Of a DNA stretch of 6,074 nucleotides, positions 1 through 5,379 are shown one piece after another. Position numbers and translations under genes: made by a program. This DNA is from Candidatus Aminicenantota bacterium (GTDB lineage Bacteria > Acidobacteriota > Aminicenantia > UBA2199). The stretch is taken from contig JAGLQA010000594.1 of NCBI GenBank assembly GCA_023137075.1, positions 1 through 6,074 of the forward strand, written 5' to 3'. The notes under the pieces are model-generated. The model had not been told where the DNA came from, did not search any database, and saw only the letters and a program-made list of their open reading frames with translations. How positions within the stretch are numbered: the first letter of the stretch is position 1; every line of letters starts with the position of its first letter.

Positions 1-197
1 GATGAAGAGATATTTTTTGTTAACAGAACCGCTTCCATTGCATAAAATACACCGTAATAAAGTCGGGATGAGGCGAAATCGAAATGCTCACTTTCCATTA
101 GTTGCTTAGAGGCCGTTATTGATCGTTCGGCTTTGTCCATAAATAACTTGATCTGGTTCTCTAACTCTTCTCTATCATTCAAATCCGGTTCACTCAT
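1..197 (-). CDS. HEPN-domain protein, partner of the upstream nucleotidyltransferase (3' end cut by window edge)
   Basis: I translated this by hand from the ATG at 195–197. The frame stays open to base 1, giving about 65 residues that begin MSEPDLNDREELENQ. The segment KAERSITASKQLMESEHFDFASSRLYYGVFYAMEAVLL is interrupted here only to name its parts: KAERS around residue 22, then DFASSRLYYGVFYAMEA around residues 39–54. It matches the helical HEPN fold (Pfam HEPN, PF05168 type), in which a charged helix is followed by an 'A-S-R-x-Y-Y-x-x-F-Y-A' helix. Its ATG overlaps the TGA of the nucleotidyltransferase gene (ATGA, 4 bp), so the two are translationally coupled. HEPN proteins paired with MNT enzymes are in several studied cases RNase toxins neutralised by the MNT partner. 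The C-terminal half, where an R-x4–6-H RNase motif would lie, is outside the window, so toxicity cannot be judged. Confidence 0.85.
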   Translation of the reverse strand, partial: MSEPDLNDREELENQIKLFMDKAERSITASKQLMESEHFDFASSRLYYGVFYAMEAVLLTKNISS

Positions 198-508
198 AAA
201 GAAATTCCATTATTCCTGATATTCATAAATACCGGGTTGAATTTATGCTCTTTATAATTGCTCTCCGATACGGGGAAAACAGAAAAAATCGCATTATATT
301 TGAAAAGAAAGTCACCAGAAAGTTCATCTACAATATCAATAAGGCCAGGTGATACATTATCCACTACTAAAAGACAATCATAATCGGAATCGCTTTCATA
401 ATCACCCTTAACCCTGGAACCGAAGAGTATTATATCTTTCACTTGTTTGCCCAATCGAAGATTAATTTCCTCGATGAAGATGTTTAAAATATTGTCATCC
501 TTTTTCAT
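194..508 (-). CDS. Minimal nucleotidyltransferase (MNT-type), probable antitoxin partner of the HEPN protein
   Basis: This 104-residue protein has the pol-beta nucleotidyltransferase signature G-S-x10-D-x-D exactly: G30-S31, then D42 and D44 (in ILFGSRVKGDYESDSDYDC). The length is usual for stand-alone MNT proteins (Pfam NTP_transf_2, PF01909). These enzymes transfer a nucleotide, and in characterised MntA–HepT pairs they AMPylate and silence the HEPN toxin. The third acidic residue expected on a later beta strand is not obvious: the candidate strand reads YNAIFSVFPVSE (71–82), with Ala/Ile/Phe/Ser where an acid would sit. That pattern also occurs in the subclass paired with PF05168 HEPN proteins. 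The ATG at 506–508 has an AGG seven bases upstream. The stop overlaps the HEPN start by 4 bp. Fold and pairing are clear; the antitoxin function is inferred. Confidence 0.85.
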   Translation of the reverse strand: MKKDDNILNIFIEEINLRLGKQVKDIILFGSRVKGDYESDSDYDCLLVVDNVSPGLIDIVDELSGDFLFKYNAIFSVFPVSESNYKEHKFNPVFMNIRNNGISL

Positions 509-521
509 TTTTCTACCTGAG

Positions 522-533
522 ATATTATAATAT
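522..533. promoter_or_regulatory. Perfect 12-bp palindrome over the -10 of the MNT–HEPN promoter
   Basis: ATATTATAATAT is its own reverse complement and contains the -10 hexamer TATAAT of the promoter at 524–552. A symmetric site over the -10 is a natural place for a repressor, and toxin–antitoxin modules often regulate themselves. It is made of A and T only, so it may simply be a consequence of an AT-rich promoter. Confidence 0.3.
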
Positions 534-552
534 TAAAAAATCTTTTATTCAA
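524..552 (-). promoter_or_regulatory. Sigma70-type promoter of the MNT–HEPN pair
   Basis: On the minus strand, TTGAAT (547–552) is followed after a 17-bp spacer by a consensus TATAAT (524–529). The expected start of transcription, near 516–518, is only about 8–11 bases before the ATG at 508, so the mRNA would begin at or inside the AGG ribosome-binding bases (516–518). The leader would therefore be very short. The match is by eye. Confidence 0.5.
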
Positions 553-609
553 CAAGATAAAAGAATTTTATATGAATAATTCCTATATCTGGATGAGAAT
601 TTTTTTTCA

Positions 610-615
610 TATAAT
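610..615 (+). promoter_or_regulatory. Consensus -10 hexamer (plus strand) just outside the palindrome
   Basis: TATAAT at 610–615 on the plus strand would place a transcription start near 621–623, which coincides with the first base of the outermost helix at 622. No convincing -35 is present at 16–18 bp upstream and there is no extended TG, so this is weak evidence for plus-strand transcription of the element. Confidence 0.2.
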
Positions 616-621
616 TTTCAT

Positions 622-874
622 TTTTGGGAAAGAAAGAAGCAGTTCATGATTGAGTGCGCCTCAGGAAGGGAATTGGGAACCTGCCCGACGAGGCAAACGG
701 CCCTTTTTCAGGGGCAAAATTTCACTGTTTGAACGAAGCCGAAATCCACGTAGAGCAAAGATATGTAAGTGGGTTTGGCTAAGTGAGTTTGAAATTTTAG
801 AGAGACGAGTCGCTGGCAGGTTAATTCCCGGACGGGCGCACGAAACATGAACTGCGATATCGATTTTCCCAAAA
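622..874. repeat. 253-bp imperfect palindrome with nested helices; palindromic repeat element or structured RNA
   Basis: The two halves pair in register from the ends to the centre. Helices: 622–631 with 865–874 (10 bp); 639–648 with 846–855 (10 bp, GCAGTTCATG/CATGAACTGC); 654–660 with 835–841 (7 bp); 668–674 with 823–829 and 678–685 with 815–822 (15 bp broken by a 3-nt GGG bulge); 686–689 with 809–812; 716–724 with 790–798 (9 bp); and an apical stem 737–740/777–780, 742–744/774–776, 746–749/769–772 closed by a 19-nt loop (750–768). A side hairpin pairs 700–703 with 712–715. About 66 base pairs in order cannot be chance. Small internal loops between helices look more like an RNA fold than a plain duplicated arm. 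Open frames on both strands here (650–850 plus, 661–894 minus) have no family resemblance and are explained by the palindrome. No target-site duplication was seen at either possible edge. The GC-rich core differs from the AT-rich flanks, which suggests insertion. Confidence 0.8.
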
Positions 875-986
875 TCAAATAAATACTTTTTCATGTATTA
901 CTAAACCGTCATTTTTTTTTATAATAGGTAAATTGGAAAGAAACGACCAACTTATAAGGCAGGAAAAAAAAGAAAAGTAAAACCGG
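875..986. other. AT-rich spacer between palindrome and GAF-gene 3' region
   Basis: Apart from the candidate promoter at 921–950, this stretch holds homopolymer runs (a T-run at 911–920, A-rich 963–979) and no gene. On the minus strand a T-rich run follows GCCGG (983–987), which could pair with CCGGC (1024–1028). The loop would be about 36 nt, so I do not call a terminator. Confidence 0.5.
921..950 (-). promoter_or_regulatory. Candidate promoter reading into the palindromic element
   Basis: On the minus strand TTGGTC (945–950) is followed after 18 bp by TATTAT (921–926). Transcription from it would start near 914 and run through the 622–874 palindrome towards the MNT gene, making the palindrome either a separate RNA or a long leader. 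Only the first three bases of the -35 match the consensus well. Confidence 0.25.
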
Positions 987-1103
987 CTAAATCTTCAAAA
1001 TCACGGCAGGATAGGCTTTCCAGGCCGGAACAGGGGCTATTTTATCGAAATAAAGATCAATCCTGAATTTTTGTCTGCCAACTCGCCCGATTGCACCCCT
1101 GGG
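987..1103 (-). other. 39-codon open stretch in frame after the GAF gene's TAG; possible gene remnant
   Basis: Directly after the TAG at 1104–1106 the same frame continues without a stop for 39 codons to a second TAG (987–989). It begins PRGAIGRVGRQKFRIDLYFD and ends APVPAWKAYPAVILKI. Composition and codon use (GCC, CCG, GAT, AAA, TAT) resemble the coding genes here rather than AT-rich spacer. There is no start codon of its own with a ribosome-binding site. It may be the decayed C-terminal part of another protein, the tail of a longer ancestral GAF protein cut by a TAG mutation, or a chance open frame (39 sense codons in a row is not very rare). I recognise no family. Confidence 0.3.
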
Positions 1104-2051
1104 CTAGGAGCCGCGGGATTCTGTCTGGTATAGTCCTTTGGTGAACAACGCGGCTGTGATTTTGGCAGCGATTATTTTGGTTAATTCCAGCTCATCCTCT
1201 AAGAATTCGTGATAAAACTTGGTATATAGGTTTAAGGTTGCCAGCACTTTTTTGAAAGTGATACCCCTTCTGTCAAAAATTGGAGTAACCAAAAACGATT
1301 TTAAGCCCATTTTTTTGGCCAGGTTTTTGTCTTTAAAGGGACAATCTGAGTCCAGTATGTTTTTATACTGTACCTGCTCTTTTGATGTTACACATTCGCT
1401 AATAACCGACCGTTCTAAAAGGGAGACATTGAAATTTGCCCTGAATTCCTTCTCGTGCTCCCCAAAACCGGTGAGGGCCCCGATTTTAAAGGTTTTGGTC
1501 CGGTAATCGACTAAGGATATCCAGCATGTTCGTAGATCGAGATACTCTAAAGTAAGATTCAGGATGTGGTTGAGTGCCCGTTTGCCTTCGATTTCAGAAT
1601 TAATAATATTATCGATTCTATTTACCAGGAGATATTTTCGTTCGTTGAATTTTTTTTGAATCACATTTTGAATCAGGGGGAACAGGGTGATTTCGCTTAT
1701 GTCGGGGATAATATAGGCGTTTATGCTCTTTATAAATTCGATCTCATCGTCTTCTAATGCTGAGGTATTGGAGGCGATGATACATTCATAATCCACCTGG
1801 TTCCGGTTTACGGTTTTCATAAATTCGTTTCTAACAGGTAAGGGAATCTTTAAATCCAGTAAGAATATGTCAAAATAGATCCTGTCATTGTAGTGGGTGG
1901 TGAGCTTATCTACGGCATCGGGTAATTCATGGGATAGGGCAATCAGGTTTTTCTTTTTCTCGGGATATTCTTTTTTTAGAATTTTAGATACAAGGTTGAC
2001 GACTTCCTTTTCCGGCGAAAAAATGAAAATTTTATTATTACTGTATTTCAT
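1104..2051 (-). CDS. Degenerate receiver plus GAF domain signalling protein
   Basis: With the ATG at 2049–2051 the protein has 315 residues; a TTG start at 2061–2063 in the same frame would add four. Residues about 6–135 look like a response-regulator receiver fold: strand KIFIFSPEKE, strand FDIFLLDLKIP with the phospho-acceptor-like D66, then CIIASNTS and YIIPDIS. The acidic pair expected after the first strand is replaced by SPE (12–14), and the Lys expected before the late Pro is Ile, so phosphorylation is doubtful. Residues about 146–305 read as a GAF domain: a helix RALNHILNLTLEYLDL, strands CWISLVDYRTKTFKIGA and SFLVTPIF, and a final helix ELELTKIIAAKITAAL. There is no output domain, signal peptide or membrane segment. 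It has its own promoter upstream and follows the envelope operon in the same direction. An AAGG lies 15 nt before the ATG and only 3 nt before the TTG, so neither start is well supported. Ligand and partner are unknown. Confidence 0.75.
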   Translation of the reverse strand: MKYSNNKIFIFSPEKEVVNLVSKILKKEYPEKKKNLIALSHELPDAVDKLTTHYNDRIYFDIFLLDLKIPLPVRNEFMKTVNRNQVDYECIIASNTSALEDDEIEFIKSINAYIIPDISEITLFPLIQNVIQKKFNERKYLLVNRIDNIINSEIEGKRALNHILNLTLEYLDLRTCWISLVDYRTKTFKIGALTGFGEHEKEFRANFNVSLLERSVISECVTSKEQVQYKNILDSDCPFKDKNLAKKMGLKSFLVTPIFDRRGITFKKVLATLNLYTKFYHEFLEDELELTKIIAAKITAALFTKGLYQTESRGS

Positions 2052-2087
2052 ACGCTTAAACAAAAACCTTTTTTGTTTTAAGATATG

Positions 2088-2116
2088 ATTTTAATAGAAA
2101 TAGAAAGATATTTCAA
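2088..2116 (-). promoter_or_regulatory. Sigma70-type promoter of the receiver/GAF gene
   Basis: On the minus strand TTGAAA (2111–2116) and TAAAAT (2088–2093) are separated by exactly 17 bp, each one base from consensus. The predicted start near 2081 leaves a leader of roughly 20–30 nt, containing the AAGG that precedes the gene. The promoter fits the view that this gene is a separate transcription unit from the envelope operon ending at 2147. Confidence 0.6.
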
Positions 2117-2146
2117 GAAAAAAATAGATTTTTTTGTTTTTTATTT

Positions 2147-3229
2147 TTATTTTACGGGTAGCAACTGTTTTTTTATTAAATGATGAAGTTTTTTCCTGAT
2201 CCTGTTAAAATTAAAATTCGTCACTTCCGGGTGTATTTGGTTGCTCAGCAGGATATATTTATATCCGCTGCCGGGTTCAAGCCAGATGGACGTTCCGGTG
2301 AAGCCGCTGTGCCCGATTGCCTTTCGGGAGATCGCCCTGCCGCCCGAGGTGATAAAGGAAGAATTGAGTTTAAAACCTAATGAACGATGGCTTTTTTTCA
2401 GCGGGGTGACATTCTTCCGGAATAGTTTGAGCGAATCGGGTTTCAACAGGGTGGCTGTTGCGGGGTAAAACTCGCAGGAAAGGCGGAACAGGTCTTCAGT
2501 GGTTGAAAATAGGCCGGCGTTTCCTGCCGTACCGCCAAGATAGTGGGAATTGGCATCATGGGTTTCGCCCCGGATCATGGTATCCCGCCACCTGAATAAC
2601 CCTGCCGGCCTGGCGTGATCTTTTTGCGCCATTTTTTTCTCGAACCGGTTCCCTTCTTCGGTGGGGGCGGTTTTTGAGATTACCTGGACGGGCACTTCCA
2701 GGTATGTATTCGTGAGGTTTAAGGGATCGATGATCAACTGCCGGACAAAATCTTTAAACCCGGTTCCGGTTACTTTTTCGATCAAATAGTAGAGCAATAT
2801 ATAGCCGACGCAGGAATAATTCACCTTTTTACCGGGTTTTGCTTCTAACCGGATTTTTTTGAATGTGCTGAGATAGTCCTTCCCATAGAGATAAAAGGGA
2901 AACCAGGCCGGCAATCCCGATGTATGACTGAGCAGCCGGGATATTTTTACGTCAAATGGAAGTTCCGGGAAATATCTTTTGATTCCCGCTTGCAGGTCGA
3001 TCTCTTTTTTTTCGCTTAAGTATACAATAGATAAAGCGGTGATTAGAGGTTTGGTGAGTGAGGCCGTATCAAATATGGTGTTTTCCTGGAGTACCTCTTT
3101 GACCGGTTTCAGGGCTTTATACCCGTAATGTTTCTTTAGAACAATCTCCTCTCCTCTCCCGATTAATATTGAAATACCCGGAATAATTCCCTTTTCGATC
3201 AGGTGGTGAATATATTTTTCAAAAGCCAA
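2147..3229 (-). CDS. Serine hydrolase of the class C beta-lactamase / penicillin-binding-protein-like family
   Basis: This 360-residue protein has the class C beta-lactamase fold (Pfam Beta-lactamase, PF00144). The nucleophile motif S-x-x-K is S57-L-T-K60 in FDTASLTKP. The second motif Y-x-N appears as Y138-S-C140 (VNYSCVGY). The KTG-like box is H307-S-G309 in GHSGFTGTS. SHTSGLP (101–107) and HYLGGTAGNAGLFSTTEDL (about 229–247) are further landmarks, the latter typical of the subgroup related to the beta-lactamase domains found fused to or beside NagZ. Members are esterases, DD-peptidases or amidases, and the substrate cannot be read from sequence. No signal peptide or membrane helix is visible, so it is predicted cytosolic. 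Start is TTG at 3227–3229, chosen because MAFEKYIHHLIEKGIIPG is the usual N-terminus. It overlaps the oxidoreductase gene by 11 bp, so it is the last gene of the envelope operon. Confidence 0.88.
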   Translation of the reverse strand: MAFEKYIHHLIEKGIIPGISILIGRGEEIVLKKHYGYKALKPVKEVLQENTIFDTASLTKPLITALSIVYLSEKKEIDLQAGIKRYFPELPFDVKISRLLSHTSGLPAWFPFYLYGKDYLSTFKKIRLEAKPGKKVNYSCVGYILLYYLIEKVTGTGFKDFVRQLIIDPLNLTNTYLEVPVQVISKTAPTEEGNRFEKKMAQKDHARPAGLFRWRDTMIRGETHDANSHYLGGTAGNAGLFSTTEDLFRLSCEFYPATATLLKPDSLKLFRKNVTPLKKSHRSLGFKLNSSFITSGGRAISRKAIGHSGFTGTSIWLEPGSGYKYILLSNQIHPEVTNFNFNRIRKKLHHLIKKQLLPVK

Positions 3230-4142
3230 TTTTTTTCGTGTCGATATTATTTGAAATTTTTATAGCCAGGCTAAGGGCATTTCTTCCGTCAAGGCCCGTC
3301 ACATTGTAGTTCTTTCCGGTTTCGATGGTTTTCAGAAAATTATTCCAGAGATTAAGCAGGGGTTCAACCGGACTGATTTCCGGGATATCCTCCAGAATAG
3401 TGCCCTGTGCCAATTTAAAAATTTTCACCCGTTTTTTCTTATAATCCAGGGAGAAATATTTATTTTTTTGGAATATCCTGAGCTTCCTGGTTTTTTTCTG
3501 CGAAACCCGGCTGGCCGTGATATTGGCTACCAGTCCGGAAGCGAATTCGAGCCTGACATTGGCGATGTCGATTTTGTTCGAAATGATGGGAATGCCGGAC
3601 GCATTGATTTGCTTGACGCCGGACTTATCCCACTGCAGGATAATATCGAGGTCATGGATCATAAGGTCCATAATCACATCCACATCTAAGGAACGGGGTG
3701 AGAAAGAACCCAGCCTTTGCACTTCGATGAATAAGGGCCGGTTGACCAGGCTGCCGATATATTCGACCGCCGGGTTAAAACGCTCTAAGTGACCCACGGC
3801 CAGGACGCAATTGTTTTTTTTCGCCAGGTTAATACATTCATCCGCCTGCTCTATAGATATGGTAAAGGGTTTTTCGACGAGTACGTGTTTGTGGTGTTCT
3901 AAGAAGTGTTTTGTGATGTGGTAATGGCTCTCGGTGGGAGTCGATACCATCACGGCATCGACCAGGTTTGCCATATTTTTGTAATCGCTTACTTTTTCTA
4001 ACCGGTAAGGTTCACAGGCATCAATTAGATTCTCTTCCTTTGTGTCTGCGGCGCAGGTTAGTTTAAAACCGGTTATGGAGTTTACCACCCGCAGGTGGTT
4101 CCTGCCCATTGAACCTGTTCCGATAATACCGACCTTAACCAT
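3219..4142 (-). CDS. Gfo/Idh/MocA-family NAD(P)-dependent oxidoreductase linked to lpxA
   Basis: At 307 residues it has usual family length. The N-terminal Rossmann motif is G8-x-G10-x-x-G13 (VGIIGTGSMGRNHL). The family EKP motif is E90-K91-P92, with K91 the expected catalytic/cofactor lysine, and D159-L-M-I-H163 gives the D-x3-H catalytic pair. The C-terminal half (about 125–290) is the alpha/beta substrate domain, including QRLGSFSPRSLDVD and KIDIANVRLEFASG. Proteins of this type often sit beside lpxA. In Acidithiobacillus and Leptospira the family member GnnA oxidises the 3-OH of UDP-GlcNAc, and with the aminotransferase GnnB makes the 3-amino sugar for amide-linked lipid A. No gnnB is present here, and similar genes also lie between lpxI and lpxB in Geobacter-like clusters with no assigned role, so I give no symbol. 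The start overlaps the lpxA stop by 8 bp. It acts in the cytosol, probably on a nucleotide sugar. Confidence 0.88.
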   Translation of the reverse strand: MVKVGIIGTGSMGRNHLRVVNSITGFKLTCAADTKEENLIDACEPYRLEKVSDYKNMANLVDAVMVSTPTESHYHITKHFLEHHKHVLVEKPFTISIEQADECINLAKKNNCVLAVGHLERFNPAVEYIGSLVNRPLFIEVQRLGSFSPRSLDVDVIMDLMIHDLDIILQWDKSGVKQINASGIPIISNKIDIANVRLEFASGLVANITASRVSQKKTRKLRIFQKNKYFSLDYKKKRVKIFKLAQGTILEDIPEISPVEPLLNLWNNFLKTIETGKNYNVTGLDGRNALSLAIKISNNIDTKKIGF

Positions 4143-4941
4143 TGGACCTGAAATTTTTTAATATTCCTCTTTTTGTGCCGGCGATGAAATCGATGATAAT
4201 GTCGACTCCTTCGTAATCGGCATACTCTCGCCGCAATTTTTCCACGACCTGGGTGGTATTTAAGTTTTGGCGATACAGGACATTAAAGATCTGTTTGATA
4301 TCGTTGATATATTTCCGGCTTATCCCGTTTCGCATCATTCCGATGGAGTTGGGGCCATAGAGATTATAGGAATCCCTGGTTTGAGAAATCTTGGTATAGG
4401 GGAGGATATCCTGCAAAACAATCGTATACCCGCCGATATAGGCATTCCTGCCGATCCTGACAAATTGATGCACCGATGAGAAGGCACCGATAACCGCGAA
4501 ATCTTCAACCATGACGTGACCTGCCAGGGTGGCCCCGTTTATAAAAATTGTGTGATTGCCGACCTGGCAGTCGTGGGCTATATGGGAGTACATCATCAGG
4601 TAGTTATTGTTCCCGATGCGGGTATGTGAACCGCCTTTGACGGTTCCCCGGTTAACGGTTGCGAATTCCCGGATTGTGTTATTTTTCCCGATTTCTACAT
4701 AGGTTTCTTCATCTTTGAAGGTGATATCCTGCGGTGCAGTTCCGATAGAGCAAAATGGAAAAATCCTGGAATTTTTGCCTATTTTTGTGAATGTATCGAT
4801 AACCGCATGGTGCATCACAACGCAGTTATCGTCCAGTACGACATTATCGCCGATGATTGAGAAGGCGCCGATTTCCACATCTTTACCTAATTCGGCTTTT
4901 TTACTGACTACAGCAGTGGGATCAATTTTATTCGGGCTCAT
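4135..4941 (-). CDS. lpxA: Acyl-ACP–UDP-N-acetylglucosamine O-acyltransferase LpxA
   Basis: LpxA performs the first step of lipid A synthesis, moving an R-3-hydroxyacyl chain from ACP to the 3-position of UDP-GlcNAc in the cytosol. The protein has 268 residues, close to the usual 262. Residues about 5–185 form the left-handed parallel beta-helix of hexapeptide repeats (IGDNV, IGKNS, IGKNN, IGNNN, VGNHT, IGRNA). The catalytic region YSHIAHDCQVG has H120 and H123, which align with E. coli H122 and H125. H142 and H158 correspond to H144 and H160, and Q71 to Q73. G171 aligns with E. coli G173, the acyl-chain ruler, which is compatible with a long acyl chain. The helical C-terminus (NLYGPNSIGMMRNGISR, about 193–209, onward) is typical. 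The ATG overlaps the fabZ stop in ATGA, giving translational coupling; there is no clear Shine–Dalgarno of its own. Confidence 0.97.
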   Translation of the reverse strand: MSPNKIDPTAVVSKKAELGKDVEIGAFSIIGDNVVLDDNCVVMHHAVIDTFTKIGKNSRIFPFCSIGTAPQDITFKDEETYVEIGKNNTIREFATVNRGTVKGGSHTRIGNNNYLMMYSHIAHDCQVGNHTIFINGATLAGHVMVEDFAVIGAFSSVHQFVRIGRNAYIGGYTIVLQDILPYTKISQTRDSYNLYGPNSIGMMRNGISRKYINDIKQIFNVLYRQNLNTTQVVEKLRREYADYEGVDIIIDFIAGTKRGILKNFRSNG

Positions 4942-5378
4942 TTGGCAAGCATCGAACTCATGGTGGCCTGGGCGGCAATTTTTCCATCAACAAAGGCTTT
5001 GCCTTCCATTACTACGTAGGTATTCCTGTTTCGTACTATTTTTAATTCCAGGTCAAGCCTGTCTCCGGGCACCACCACTTTTTTAAACCTGGCATTATCG
5101 ATTCCGGCAAAATAAGCCATCCTCCGTTCTTTCGGGAATTTCTGCAGAGCCAGAACGGCTCCCAATTGAGCCATGGCTTCGATGATTAAAACACCTGGAA
5201 AAACCGCCTGTTCGGGAAAATGACCCTGGAATACGGGTTCGTTAAAGGTGATATTTTTATAGCCTTTGATGGATTCCATTCCGTTTATTTCAGTTACCCT
5301 ATCGATAAGAAGAAAGGGATACCGGTGGGGTATGATATTTTTTATCTCTTCGATATCTAATTCGGCGAGGTCATCCAT
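4938..5378 (-). CDS. fabZ: 3-hydroxyacyl-ACP dehydratase FabZ
   Basis: FabZ dehydrates beta-hydroxyacyl-ACP to trans-2-enoyl-ACP in fatty-acid elongation, and so competes with LpxA for the same hydroxyacyl-ACP. The 146-residue single hot-dog domain is full length. IIPHRYPFLLIDRV (15–28) is the family N-terminal motif. The catalytic His is H53 in GHFPEQAVFPG and the catalytic acid is E67 in GVLIIEAMAQLGA, with the usual 14-residue spacing. FAGIDNARFKKVVVPGD (90–106) is also characteristic. It is a stand-alone FabZ, not the LpxC–FabZ fusion found in Bacteroidetes and Chlorobi. Only one base separates it from the skp stop, and upstream bases show no strong ribosome-binding site, so reinitiation after skp is likely. 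lpxD, the common neighbour between skp and fabZ, is not here. Confidence 0.97.
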   Translation of the reverse strand: MDDLAELDIEEIKNIIPHRYPFLLIDRVTEINGMESIKGYKNITFNEPVFQGHFPEQAVFPGVLIIEAMAQLGAVLALQKFPKERRMAYFAGIDNARFKKVVVPGDRLDLELKIVRNRNTYVVMEGKAFVDGKIAAQATMSSMLAK

Positions 5379-5379
5379 T

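Noticed and set aside
650..894. Open frames on both strands (66 codons plus, 77 codons minus) across the palindrome
   Set aside because: They overlap each other inside an imperfect palindrome, have no ribosome-binding site of note, and their translations are Arg/Pro/Ser-rich with no recognisable fold; base pairing explains the sequence better.
1219..2088. Several plus-strand open frames of 60–95 codons opposite the receiver/GAF gene
   Set aside because: They are antisense to a gene with clear domain structure and lack start signals or family resemblance. The same applies to plus-strand frames at 2180–2468, 3468–3792, 4267–4479, 4715–5086 and 5266–5800.
2118..2135. A7–TAGA–T7 inverted repeat after the serine hydrolase, considered as a terminator
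   Set aside because: The stem is A/T only with no GC core; it would be very weak, and it overlaps the upstream side of the next promoter. No convincing terminator is visible between 2064 and 2146.
2812..2820. Cys in place of Asn in the Y-x-N motif of the serine hydrolase as a sign of inactivity
   Set aside because: The third position varies (N, D, C, V) among active esterase-like members of this family, while the S-x-x-K and H-S-G boxes are intact, so loss of activity is not supported.
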